A stretch of DNA of 64,000 bases from PALSA-505 sp963699015 (GTDB lineage: Bacteria; Actinomycetota; Actinomycetes; Streptosporangiales; Streptosporangiaceae), in assembly GCA_963699015.1 (NCBI GenBank), contig CAVOSX010000005.1, forward strand, positions 248,001 through 312,000, in the 5' to 3' direction. The notes under the pieces are model-generated. The model worked only from the letters and a program-made list of their open reading frames with translations, did no database searches and was not told the DNA's origin. Position 1 is the first letter of the stretch. Every line of letters begins with the position of its first letter. Made by a program: the position numbers and the translations under genes. This document shows positions 7,739 to 16,278 of this stretch, in pieces.

Positions 7739-8986
7739 CTACTCACCCGGCCGGCTGGTGAACGTCTCCGCCGAGGGGTTCAGCGGTTCCGATCGCCGTT
7801 CCCGGCGGGGCGGCCCGGTGATGGTGACGTGGTCTAGGGTTGGGGCCAGTCTGGCCTCGCGCACGGTGTAATGATCGATTTCGAACGGCACGGAGGGGAA
7901 GGCCAGGATGTCGGGGCCGGACTGGATGCCGAAATGCAGGTGCGGACCCCCGCTGTTGCCGGAGCTGCCCAGCCTGGCGATGGGCTGCCCGGTGCGCAAG
8001 TGCTGGCCGAGGCGGACCAGGACCGAGCCCGTTTTCAGGTGCTCGTAGGCGGCGTACAGGCCCGGCCCGATCCTCTCTATGACCTCGTTGCCGCCGTAAT
8101 CCCCGGGCTTTTGCACGGCGGTGGAGCCTGGCGTGAACGGGACCGTCTCAGGCCGGTTGCTGATGGCCCGGACCACGACGCCGTTCGCGACCGCGTAGAC
8201 CGGCTGGCCGAACCCGAACCAGTCGCTGAGCCGCTTTCCGTTGCCGCGGAAAAGCGAGCCGTGCACCGCCTGAAGCCAGTCGATGGCGAACATCTGCGGG
8301 TTGACGTAGGTCCCGTTGGCTGCCACCAGCGTGCTGCGGTGGCCTGAGGCGGGATCAGCGCAGCATCCGTTGGCATCAACCCAGCCCGGCCCGCGCAACG
8401 GCGGGGCGATCACCACCGGCGGCCGGCGGACGGTCCGCAGCACAGGCCCGTGGACGGTGGTGCTTCCGATCCTTGGCCGCCCAGACGCTTTGGGCGGGAT
8501 CGTGTAGTCGATCCGGTTGGTCAGCCGCCGCGGCGCGCGCCGCCCGGCCGTCCGCGGCAGCACGACATCGACCAGCATCAGCCGCGTCGCCGACGCCGGG
8601 ATGCGGGCCGATGGCGGCGTGCCCGGGGCGGGCCAGATCTCTCTCGTGTGCTCGGCGAGCGCGCCGTCGGCAAGCCTCAGCAGCGTGGTCCCGCCGCTGC
8701 TCACGGTCAGCGACCTGAGCGTGGCCCCGGCCGTGAACACGTTGGTGATCAGCAGGTCGTAGTCAACATGCGTGCGGCCGTCGCTGCCATACACGAACCG
8801 CGGCGGGCCGGCCGCCGTCACCTGTAGCGCGGTCAGCTCCGGAATCGCCCCCTCCAGGCGCATCCGCGCCCTCTGCTGCACGCCACCCGTGCCGTGGCCT
8901 GCGGCCGCCTGGGCGCTGACCGCACCCAGGCCGCCTGCCAGCATTAAAGCGCCGGCGCCCGCGCAAATCCAGCGTCTGTTCATCAT
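7739..8986 (-). CDS. Secreted M23-family metallopeptidase, copy 2
   Basis: This 415-residue paralogue of the gene at 5685-6920 has the same signal peptide (MMNRRWICAGAGALML), the same beta-rich N-terminal domain and the same M23 core. That core contains GCCADP, FAIDW and GGPHLHFGIQ, so the metal-binding residues are kept. The C-termini differ by a small frame change: this copy ends FTSRPGE where copy 1 ends FTSPAG, although the DNA is nearly the same. ATG 8986 is preceded by GGAGG. Similarity extends upstream of both starts (CCTTATCCGCGTTC and CCTTACCCGCGTTC) and to a distal block near 7365 and 9240, so the whole unit was duplicated in tandem. Confidence 0.86.
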   Translation of the reverse strand: MMNRRWICAGAGALMLAGGLGAVSAQAAAGHGTGGVQQRARMRLEGAIPELTALQVTAAGPPRFVYGSDGRTHVDYDLLITNVFTAGATLRSLTVSSGGTTLLRLADGALAEHTREIWPAPGTPPSARIPASATRLMLVDVVLPRTAGRRAPRRLTNRIDYTIPPKASGRPRIGSTTVHGPVLRTVRRPPVVIAPPLRGPGWVDANGCCADPASGHRSTLVAANGTYVNPQMFAIDWLQAVHGSLFRGNGKRLSDWFGFGQPVYAVANGVVVRAISNRPETVPFTPGSTAVQKPGDYGGNEVIERIGPGLYAAYEHLKTGSVLVRLGQHLRTGQPIARLGSSGNSGGPHLHFGIQSGPDILAFPSVPFEIDHYTVREARLAPTLDHVTITGPPRRERRSEPLNPSAETFTSRPGE

Positions 8987-9052
8987 TTGCCTCCTTACCC
9001 GCGTTCCACCGCGCCGGGACAGTGATCATTACTCACCTGATCTTTCTGCGCT

Positions 9053-9715
9053 GGCGCCATGCTCTGGATGCGCCGCCCGCCGCGCCAGGACCATGATCAT
9101 CCGTCATGGGCTTGTGCGGCGCCGCAGAAGCACCCCGGGATTACCGCCCCGGAATGCTGGACCGGTCGTTCCTGTCGGCCGGGTTGACCAGCACGATGCC
9201 CCCTACTGCCGACAACAGGCGCCACCACCGGCGGCGGCGGCCTCGCGATAGCCGCAATATCCGCCCTAGCCGGCATTCGCGTCAACCTTTGGAGCCACAA
9301 CTGCGCCCGCTGTCCTGATTCCCTATGGAGGATCGGTTGTCAAGTGGTTCGCTTGACGGACCGCTCGCGCCACGGTGGCCCGGGCGCGGTCTGCCCGCGC
9401 CGCCAGCGGCGGGCGTTGGCCACTCGTCGGCTGGCCGGTCGTTTCTCACGCTGAGTGATGGGCAATGCTTGCAGAGGAGAGTCAAGCGGCCTGCGCTATC
9501 GCGCGTCTGTACATCCTGAGTCGCCGGCTCCTACCGGGCCACCCCTCGCCGGTAGCCAGTCTCGCTACGTCTACGGCGCCGACTCACGGACCAAGGCTGT
9601 GGCTCAGTTTGTGTCTCATTCACCCCCGTCCGGAGCCGTTCACCGGTGGCCGCGGGCATCCTGTCCATGCTGGTCACGTACGCTGGCGGACGGTAGTGAA
9701 CGGTGGCGTGCAGGA
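9053..9715. other. Gene-free stretch left of repeat copy B
   Basis: No open frame here looks like a gene. The first part (about 9235-9290) repeats sequence found near 7365-7400 and marks the far edge of the M23 tandem duplication. At 9339-9357 there is a 6-bp inverted repeat GTCAAG/CTTGAC with a 7-base spacer. The words GGCTCAG and TGTCTCATT near 9602-9620 resemble the spaced words seen to the right of each tRNA-Ser repeat copy, as expected for the opposite arm of an attachment site. Confidence 0.45.
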
Positions 9716-10052
9716 CTCGAAAGCGTGTGAGGGGGCAACCCCTCCGTGGGTTCAAATCCCACCTCCACCGCCGCTGACCTGCAAGAACACCCAATTCTGG
9801 CAGCCGGCAGGCGGGCGCCCACTGTTCCCTGGGCTCATTTAATGGGCTCAGTTGCGAGCCGCAGGCGGTCCCCCGTCGGGCTCAGCCGCAGATGTCGTGG
9901 CTGGTCACGGCCATCGCGGACGGCCCTGAACAGAAGTGCGCACGCCGCCGGGGCGTGCGCCTGCCGTTCGGGACCGTCCGCGACCGGCCGGATGCCCGTC
10001 AACCTACAGGGCGCATCACACTAAGGGATCGAGAAGTTCCGGAGAACGCGCA
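9716..10052 (+). repeat. tRNA-Ser 3'-half duplicate plus downstream repeat, copy B
   Basis: Positions 9716-9772 are identical to 5103-5159, the tRNA-Ser gene from the anticodon loop to the first C of the terminal CCA. Copy B then changes A to G and continues to match copy A. It lacks the 5' half, so it is not a functional tRNA. Downstream it keeps TGGGCTCATTTAATGGGCTCA, a strong hairpin (GCGCACGCC/GGGCGTGCGC near 9937-9960) and a final block with ATCACACTAAGGGATCGAG. Between about 9795 and 10052 it is closer to copy C than to copy A. Confidence 0.85.
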
Positions 10053-10142
10053 CAGTGCCGCTATGGGCGCCGCTTATGTCGGCCTGAGGGTCCGGGCGGC
10101 ACGTCCCAAACGGCTGGCCTGGCCGCCGCCGCGCCGCCCGTG

Positions 10143-11051
10143 CTAGGTGAGGGTGAGGATGATGCGCTCGTGGACCTTGCCGCTTTCCAGCCGGCGGTGG
10201 GCCTCGGCGGCTTGCTGCATGGGCATGGTCTGGTGCGCGCGCAGGCGGAGCCGGCCGTCGGCCAGCAGGGCGATCGTCTCATCGAGGGCGCCGGGAGCAC
10301 GGTTGGGCGTGGGCTCCGACAGCGTGACGCCGAAGTCGGCGGCGGCCGGGTCGGACAGGGTGATGACCCGCTTCGGGCCGCCGGCCAGGGCGATCGCGTC
10401 GGCCAGGACACCCTGGCCGGCCGCGTCGAACACGGCATCCACCGCGCCCAGCGCGCGGACCCGGCCGGCCACGCCCGCGCCGTAGCGCACCGGGGTGGCT
10501 CCCAGCTCGCGGGCGAGGGCGTCGTCGCGCTCGCCGACCGCGCTGATCACCTTGACCCCCCGGGCGACCGCGAGCTGGGTGGCGATGATGCCGACCGATC
10601 CGCCGCCGCCGAACAGCAGCAGCGTCTCGCCGCTCTGCACGTTCAGCTGCCCCAGCACGCCGGCGGCCGCCTCGGCCGAGCTGGGCAGCGCGGCGGCGTC
10701 GGTCCACGAGACGGTGCCTGGCTTGCGGGTCCAGATCGAGGCCACCGCGTACTCGGCGTAACCGCCCAGGCCGAACAGCAGCGCCGTGACGTCGTCGCCG
10801 ACAGACGTGCCGGTGACCCCCGGCCCCGCCCGGTCGACGGTGCCCGCGGCCTCGAAGCCGAGCACGGTGTCGGGGGGCAGGGGGATGGCATCCTTGAGAT
10901 AGCCGGCCCGCATGACGAGGTCGGTCGGGCTGATGCCGGCGGCCTTGACCTTGATCCTGATTTGTCCCTTATCCGGCTCGGGCAGCGGGACCTCGGCCCA
11001 CGTCAGCACCTCGGGCGGTCCGTATCCGGTCATCACGATCGCATTGGGCAT
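10143..11051 (-). CDS. NADPH-dependent quinone oxidoreductase-like (zinc-free MDR family)
   Basis: This 302-residue medium-chain dehydrogenase/reductase shows the quinone-reductase features KVKAAGISPTDLVMRAGYL, LGFEAAGTVDRAG and a Rossmann motif LLLFGGGGSVGIIATQLA. It ends with ESGKVHERIILTL. The cysteine and histidine zinc ligands of alcohol dehydrogenases are absent, as in the zeta-crystallin branch, which reduces quinones or enones with NADPH. It is 15-30 residues shorter than most relatives. The start ATG 11051 has GGAACC nearby, only a modest ribosome site. Immediately upstream on the same strand is a broken MFS transporter gene; the MarR gene farther upstream may control both. Confidence 0.85.
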   Translation of the reverse strand: MPNAIVMTGYGPPEVLTWAEVPLPEPDKGQIRIKVKAAGISPTDLVMRAGYLKDAIPLPPDTVLGFEAAGTVDRAGPGVTGTSVGDDVTALLFGLGGYAEYAVASIWTRKPGTVSWTDAAALPSSAEAAAGVLGQLNVQSGETLLLFGGGGSVGIIATQLAVARGVKVISAVGERDDALARELGATPVRYGAGVAGRVRALGAVDAVFDAAGQGVLADAIALAGGPKRVITLSDPAAADFGVTLSEPTPNRAPGALDETIALLADGRLRLRAHQTMPMQQAAEAHRRLESGKVHERIILTLT

Positions 11052-11099
11052 GGCGGTTCCTTTCGGGTAGCGGCCTGGGTATGGCCGCGGATGGCAACG

Positions 11100-11911
11100 T
11101 CAGCGTGTTCGCTGGACGTTGTTTCCTGCTGTATCGGTCGCGCCTTGCGAAGGTGCCGGCACTTCGTGGCCCCGCTCGCGGGGCAGATCGGCAGAGCCGG
11201 CTGGCGGAGAGCTGATGGCCGCGCCCGCCCGGCCAAGGAGGGTCAGTGAGCCGGCGGCCCGCCACGTGGTGAGCGTGCCGATCAGCGACGCCGCCGGCAG
11301 GCTGGCGACGGTCGCGATGAAGATCCCGAGCTGACCACCGCCATCGTGGTGCCCCTGGCCTGCTCGCTGACCAGGGTGATCGCCGCCCCAGCCCCGAACG
11401 CCCAGAACCCGCCTACGCACACGCCCAGCACGGCGCGGGCGGCGAGCATCACCCCGATGCCCGGCGCGAGGCCGGCGATCACGTCGGAGACCAGCACCAG
11501 TGCGCTCAGGCCGGCCAGCACCCTGCGCCGCTCCAGCCGGGCTGAGCACAAAGCCAGCACCGACGCGGCCACCGCAGCGGTCACGGCCGGCACCACCACC
11601 ATCAGCCCGCCGGTCCCGACCGACACGCCCAGGTGCCCGCTGAGGTCCTCGAGCAGCCCCACCGGGATCAACTCCGAGAACACCAGCGTGAACGACCCCA
11701 TCGCGATGGTGATCACCGCGAACCAGGCGTCAGGCTCCCCGGCCCGCTCGCCGGTGCTGACGCGGCAGGCCAGCTGCGCCGGCACCACCCGGTGAAGCGC
11801 GGTGCCCTCGCCCGCGGCGCCCACCTGGCCCGCCGAACTCGCGGGCTGGCCGCTCCCGGCAGTGACGGCGCCCGCCCCCTGCTGCGCCCGATCGCGGCTG
11901 CGCCTTGTCAT
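11100..11911 (-). pseudogene. Truncated and frameshifted MFS (DHA1-type) transporter
   Basis: The first frame encodes WFAVITIAMGSFTLVFSELIP, VPAVTAAVAASVLAL and GVMLAARAVLGVCVGGFWAFG, which are the first five or so helices of an AraJ-like drug or sugar exporter. Near 11330 the frame changes and continues with GQLGIFIATVASLPAASLIG and LTTWRAAGSL. The protein then stops after about half of the usual 400 residues. It therefore cannot be a working transporter. Two copies of the putative MarR operator lie 75-115 bases upstream of the ATG at 11911, so this was probably the regulated efflux gene of the MarR system. Confidence 0.75.
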
Positions 11912-11985
11912 GTCCAGACTCCCGAGGCCCGGGTGGTCACGTGTCCCGCCCCGGCGGGCGGATCACCTTCTCCTCGGCAACATAG

Positions 11986-12025
11986 GTGATATATCACGTA
12001 AATGTCAACATGATGTGTCACGTAA
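11986..12025. promoter_or_regulatory. Two putative MarR operator sites
   Basis: Site 1 (11986-12001) reads GTGATATATCACGTAA and contains the perfect 12-bp palindrome GTGATATATCAC. Site 2 (12011-12025) reads TGATGTGTCACGTAA. The reverse complement of site 1, TTACGTGATATATCAC, differs at one base from a sequence overlapping the start of the MarR gene at 13163-13178. The sites sit in an unusually AT-rich stretch upstream of the broken MFS gene, which fits a promoter under local MarR control. Confidence 0.65.
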
Positions 12026-12039
12026 TTATTATTGGAAAG

Positions 12040-12648
12040 GCCGCCGGTGTGCCCGGTTGCCTGCCTGCGTCGCTGCCGTGGGTATTTCGCGAGGCAGGCG
12101 CAGGCGGTTCGCGGCTTTGACAGGGGCCATGCGTCCGCATGACCCCGCCGGCAGGATCTGCGATCTCGTCGAAGGCACTGGGCCGCCGGACTTCGGCTTA
12201 CGGCCGCCCGGCTTGGGCGCGGCAGGCGGGACCTCCGGTCACGCCGCCCGACAGTGGCGCGCGGATGCCGACCGCGTCGGGCTTGCCGGTCGCGCGGCGG
12301 GACGCGGCACTGGTCAAGGCCAGGCGGGCCGCGACGTCCACCTCGTCTTCACTTTTGCTCCGATGACGGCCAGGACGCCGTAGGTGAGCACCCCTAGGCC
12401 GGAGTGGTAGCCGCCGCCTGACCGCCGGGGAAGGTGCGTAACTCCTTATGCTCAGTCCCCGCTGGGAGCGTACGCCGCCACCCGGATTACGAGGACCCGC
12501 TGCCCGCCGGCCGCAAGCGCGAGCGCTCCAGGGGCGGCCGTACTGCGAGCCCAGCCCAGCAGCGGCGGTATTAGCAGCCGGCGCGTCCCATGTCGGTCCG
12601 AGGCACGGCGGTTGCCGGCCCAGGACCAGGGCGGCAAGGCGCGGCCCG
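12040..12648. other. Stretch without a recognisable gene between MFS remnant and marR
   Basis: Open frames exist on both strands, as is usual at this GC content, but none has a family pattern I recognise, a good ribosome site or a natural start. It may be decayed coding sequence. No repeat copy or insertion-sequence end was found in it. Confidence 0.4.
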
Positions 12649-13173
12649 TCAGTCCGCCGGGTGCCAGTCAACCGGCGGCGGGAGCGAGCCCTGCTTGATG
12701 ATGTTGGCGTACACGCCTTCCAGCGCCTCGCCGAGCGGCCCCACCAGGCCCTCCGGCAACCCCCCGAAGAACAGGCGCCGGACAGAATCCACGTGCCCGG
12801 GCGCCGCCTCCTCCTGAGCCTGCCGCCCCCGGGCGGTCAGGGTCACCTCGGTCACCCGCCTGTCCGCGGCGGACAGGGCGCAGGTCACCAGGCCCCGGGT
12901 GCTCATCCGCCGCACGTGGTGAGACACCCGGCTGCGCTCCCAGCCGATCTGGGCGGCCAGCACCGTGACCTGCATCCGCCCCCCCTCGGCCACGCTCAGC
13001 CCCGTCAGCACGTCATAATCCGGCAGCGACAAGCCGCTGTCCGCGAGGAGCTGGCGGTTCATCTCATACGCCAGCCGAAGCTGGACCCGGATATAGGCCA
13101 GCCAGGCCCGCTGCTGGTCCCCCTCAAGCCATCCGCCGGCTGGCGCCGGGCCCATCTTGCCGTTACGTGACAT
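12649..13173 (-). CDS. MarR-family transcriptional regulator
   Basis: This 174-residue winged-helix regulator has the usual MarR layout: a first helix with WLAYIRVQLRLAYEMNRQL, then LSLPDYDVLTGLS. The DNA-recognition helix lies in LAAQIGWERSRVSHHVRRM, and the wing in RGLVTCALSAADRRVTEVTLT. Such proteins usually repress efflux or oxidoreductase genes and release DNA on binding a small ligand. The first ATG (13173) lies inside a copy of the operator; ATG 13155 is in frame and would place the operator just upstream, so the start is uncertain. The matching operator copies near 12000 and autoregulation at 13163-13178 support a self-contained switch. Confidence 0.88.
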   Translation of the reverse strand: MSRNGKMGPAPAGGWLEGDQQRAWLAYIRVQLRLAYEMNRQLLADSGLSLPDYDVLTGLSVAEGGRMQVTVLAAQIGWERSRVSHHVRRMSTRGLVTCALSAADRRVTEVTLTARGRQAQEEAAPGHVDSVRRLFFGGLPEGLVGPLGEALEGVYANIIKQGSLPPPVDWHPAD

Positions 13174-13178
13174 ATCAC
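13163..13178. promoter_or_regulatory. Putative MarR operator overlapping the marR start
   Basis: The sequence TTACGTGACATATCAC overlaps the annotated ATG at 13171-13173. It differs at a single base from the reverse complement of the site at 11986-12001. Binding here would block marR transcription or translation initiation, giving autorepression. The shared 16-base word at both ends of the marR locus is visible directly; the regulatory role is inferred. Confidence 0.6.
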
Positions 13179-13387
13179 TCGAGCTTACTGCCCGCCGCCG
13201 CCGCGCGCATGATTGCGACGCAGATCACCTACGGGGCTCCTCCGGCATGGATGCGGCCGCCCAGAGGGTGAACGGCTCGGGCAGGAGGCTGCTGCACACC
13301 CGGTACCGCGCGGCGGCGCCACTAATCTTCTATCCGGGCCGATTCGGCGACCTAGCACTTATGCGACCATGCACCATCGACAGCGCG

Positions 13388-13674
13388 CACCACCACTGAC
13401 CTGCAAGAACACCAACACTGGCAGCTGACAGGCGGGCGCCCACTGTTCCCTGGGCTCATTTAATGGGCTCAGTTGCGAGCCGCAGGCAGTCCCCCCGTCG
13501 GGCTCAGCCGCAGATGTCGTGCCTGGTCACGGCCATCGCGGACGGCCCTGAACAGAAGTACGCACGCCGCCGGGGCGTGCGCCCTGCCGTTCAGGGCTGG
13601 CCGGGATCATCCGCGACCGGCCGAGTAGACCGGATCACGGTGAGTGATCGAGAAGTTTGTGAAGAACGCGCGCG
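13388..13674 (+). repeat. Downstream tRNA-Ser repeat, copy C
   Basis: This copy starts at the very end of the tRNA motif (CACCACCACTGACC) and continues with CTGCAAGAACACC, GGGCTCATTTAATGGGCTCA, GCGAGCCGCAGGCAGTCC and the GCACGC/GCGTGC hairpin. It ends in GATCACGGTGAGTGATCGAG. It lacks the tRNA core. It lies directly left of a truncated MFS transporter gene, as expected if an element inserted or recombined there and removed the gene's 5' part. Confidence 0.8.
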
Positions 13675-13724
13675 AAACCAGCCCTGGTTCCCCTAAATCT
13701 CATCTGCCCTGCATGGCAGCAGGC

Positions 13725-14223
13725 AGGCGACACCGCTGTCGATCGGTATCTTCTTCACCTTGATGGTGGTCGGCCGGTCAAGCAAACTCCCGGCAGCCAT
13801 GTCCAGCGGGCTGACCGCGCAGGGCGTCCTGGCCGCCGCGACCGCGCCGATCCCGCACCTCCCCCCATCGGCGTACTGTTTGCCTCCTTCCTCGGCTACA
13901 ACCCGATGCAGCAACTGCCCGGCCCGCTGCTGCATCATCTGCCCCCGGCACACGCGGCCTACGTGGCCGGGCGGGAATTTTCCCACACCTGATCACGGCA
14001 CCGTTCCACAGCGGTCTCGGCGCGGCCTTCGGGTTCGCCATCGCGGCCAACGTGATCGTGGCCGTCGCCTCCGCACTGACGGGCCGGCGCACGTGGGCCT
14101 CTGCCACGCGCGAGTCACTGGGTTACGAACTGGCCGCCGTGGCCGCCGAAGGCGGCTTCGAGCCCAGCGAACTCGTCGTCCCAGGCGTCCGGAAGAGAGC
14201 ACCGAACCGCCTGACAAGCCCGG
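13725..14223 (+). pseudogene. C-terminal remnant of an MFS (DHA2-type) drug transporter
   Basis: The stretch begins ATPLSIGIFFTLMVVG and SSKLPAAMSSGLTAQGV, then changes frame in a run of C residues near 13862. It continues IGVLFASFLGYNPMQQLPG, HAAYVAGREFFPHL and AAFGFAIAANVIVAVASAL, ending AAEGGFEPSELVVPG. This is the last third of a 14-helix DHA2 transporter. The 5' two thirds are missing up to repeat copy C. One missing C in the homopolymer would restore the frame. The 3' end runs into the CTAG target site of the IS701-type element at 14224. Confidence 0.75.
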
Positions 14224-14238
14224 CTAGTACTCCAGCCG

Positions 14239-16271
14239 GTGCGTCCAGAGATCATGGAGGTGATTGTCCAGCGGTCATGACCTGATCAGAAGCTCGTCGT
14301 CGCCTGCCGGTGGAAGTCCGGTCCGGGTAATCGCCAGGGAGCCCGGTAGCAGGCTGGCGGTCTGGCCTGGAAACGGGCCGGGCTGGAGCCCAGCGTCGAG
14401 AGCCCTTGTGGGGGAGCAACTGAGCGGTCCGTAGCGGAAGCGAAGCCTGCCGCGTCGTTAGACACCGAAGAGAGTGCCGAGCCGGGCGGTTCACGGCGAA
14501 GGCCATGGAAGCGGTGAAGATCCTGGGATGCAGCCGCGAGGGACTCTCCGGCGTAAGAGGGCGCGGAACGTTCAGATGGTGGCGGCGGGAACTGGAGAGG
14601 CCCTCCCCGGCCGGAGCGTCCTGCGGAAAGGCGCGGAAAGCGCCGTCCTATAACCGGTGTGGAGCCGGGAAGCGGGCGGCGGCCGGGAGGGAGTCGGAGG
14701 CGGCCGTAGTACCGCTCGACCCGCAGGACAGCACAACCTGTGGTGAGGGAAGGGCCGCTGCTTCGTTCGTGCGTGAGCGGGAGGCTTCTGGCTGGTGAGT
14801 GCCGGTTCTGTTACGGCTAGGTCCACCCTGGCGGCTGTCTGCGGGGACGGAGTCAGAGCGCTTCAGCATGCGCTTTACCGGGCGGCCAAGGCCGACCCTG
14901 ATCGACGGTTCCATGTGCTGTCTGACAAGGTCTGCCGCGGGGACGTGCTGGACAGGGCGCGGGAGCAGGTGCGCCGCAATCGCGGCGCTGCTGGCATTGA
15001 CCGTGTCAGCCTGGCGGACGCCGAGGAGTACGGGGTAACCCGGCTGCTCGGCGAGCTGGCCGCGGAACTGCGGGAAGGGCGGTACCGGCCGTTGCCGGCC
15101 CGGCGGGTGTTCATCCCGAAGCCGGGTTCGGAGGAGAAGAGGCCGCTGTCGATTCCCGCTGTCCGCGACCGGATCGTGCAGACCGCGCTGAAGATCGTGC
15201 TCGAGCCGGTCTTCGAGGCGGATTTCCTGCCGTGCAGCTTCGGGTTCCGCCCGGGGCGGTCGGCGCACGATGTCCTGCAGGTGCTCATCGACGAGTCCTG
15301 GAAAGGCCGCCGCTGGGTCGTGGGAACTGACATCGCCCGCTGTTTCGAGGCGATTCCACACGACAGGCTGATGCAGGCGATCGAGGAACGCGTCTGCGAC
15401 CGGGCCGTCCTCGCACTGGTCCGCACACTGCTGCGGGCCGGGGTGGTGGAGGCCGGGACGCTGCGGCACAGCGTGACCGGAACCCCGCAAGGCGGGGGGA
15501 TTTCACCGTTGCTCTGCAATGCCTACCTGCACCGGCTGGACCGGGAATGGCGGGCTGAAGAGCATGGCGAACTGGTCCGCTACGCCGATGACGTGGTGGT
15601 GATGTGCGACACCAGGGAGCAGGCGGAGGCCGCGCTCGCGCGGCTTACCGGCCTGCTGGCCGGGCTCGGGCTGGAGCCCAAGGCGGCCAAGACCCGCATC
15701 GTGCAGCTGGCCGAGGGCAACCCAGGGTTTGATTTCCTCGGGTTTCATCACCGGCTGGTGCGCGGGCGGACCCCGAAGTCGGCGCACCTGACCTTCCTCG
15801 CCCGCTGGCCCTCACGCAAGGCTGCTCAGCACGCCCGCGACCGGATCCGGGAGATCACCGGCCGGGAGCGGCTGCTGGTGCCAGCCGAGGTCATCGTCAC
15901 GGAACTGAACATGTTCCTGCGCGGCTGGGCCGGGTACTTCCGCTACGGAAACTCGGCCCGTGTCCTCGGCCAGGTCGGGAACTACGCCCTCTGGCGGCTC
16001 GGGCTGTGGCTGTCGAAGAAGGGCAACCGGCGGCACGGCTGGCGGTGGGGCGTCACCCAGGTACTGCTATCGCCAGACCACCTGGGCCTGGCCAGCCTGC
16101 ATAGAACCGTCATCCCGCCCAGGCCCTACCGGGACTGGCGCGGGAAAGCCGAACACCTCCGGTGAAGAACGTCGGTAAGCCGTGTGCGGGAGAACCGCAT
16201 GCACGGTTTGACGGGCGGGGACTGGAAACGGAGCCGCTGATCGCGGAAACCGCGCCAGTCCCCGACCCTCC
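14239..16271 (+). mobile_element. Group II intron with reverse transcriptase
   Basis: The 5' end is GTGCG, the group II consensus, directly after a 5-bp stem (CGGCT at 14221-14225 with AGCCG at 14234-14238). The long 5' structured region (14239-14794) precedes the reverse transcriptase gene. Domain V is recognisable at about 16178-16210, with AGCCGTGTGCGGG and ATGCACGGTTT and the catalytic AGC at 16178-16180. Domain VI pairs GGGGACTGG with CCAGTCCCC. The 3' boundary at 16271 is deduced by restoring the IS terminal repeat and has no consensus AY ending, so it may be off by a few bases. Insertion behind a hairpin is typical of group IIC introns. Confidence 0.85.
14795..16165 (+). CDS. ltrA: Group II intron reverse transcriptase/maturase
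   Basis: This 456-residue protein is required for splicing and mobility of the intron that contains it. The reverse transcriptase fingers and palm are complete: RGAAGIDRVS, RPLSIPAVRDRIVQTALKIV, FGFRPGRSAHDVL, DIARCFEAIPHDRLM, GTPQGGGISPLLCNAYL and the catalytic YADD near residue 263. The maturase/X domain contains the GIIM-type NMFLRGWAGYFRYG. No HNH endonuclease domain follows, in line with group IIC introns, which use hairpins rather than long target sites. The GTG start at 14795 follows GGGAGG. The gene is intact. Confidence 0.95.
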   Translation: MSAGSVTARSTLAAVCGDGVRALQHALYRAAKADPDRRFHVLSDKVCRGDVLDRAREQVRRNRGAAGIDRVSLADAEEYGVTRLLGELAAELREGRYRPLPARRVFIPKPGSEEKRPLSIPAVRDRIVQTALKIVLEPVFEADFLPCSFGFRPGRSAHDVLQVLIDESWKGRRWVVGTDIARCFEAIPHDRLMQAIEERVCDRAVLALVRTLLRAGVVEAGTLRHSVTGTPQGGGISPLLCNAYLHRLDREWRAEEHGELVRYADDVVVMCDTREQAEAALARLTGLLAGLGLEPKAAKTRIVQLAEGNPGFDFLGFHHRLVRGRTPKSAHLTFLARWPSRKAAQHARDRIREITGRERLLVPAEVIVTELNMFLRGWAGYFRYGNSARVLGQVGNYALWRLGLWLSKKGNRRHGWRWGVTQVLLSPDHLGLASLHRTVIPPRPYRDWRGKAEHLR

Positions 16272-16278
16272 TAGATCG

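Noticed and set aside
9339..9357. GTCAAG/CTTGAC inverted repeat as an operator
   Set aside because: It is short, lies far from any gene start and is not repeated elsewhere; chance is a fair explanation.
9531..9822. Minus-strand frame containing WDLNPRRGCPLTRFRVL or GFEPTEGLPPHTLS
   Set aside because: This is the antisense translation of the tRNA-Ser 3' half, a well-known false protein pattern in actinobacterial annotation.
9936..11249. Plus-strand frame of 437 codons opposite the oxidoreductase
   Set aside because: It covers the repeat, the oxidoreductase and part of the MFS remnant in antisense, with no recognisable domain.
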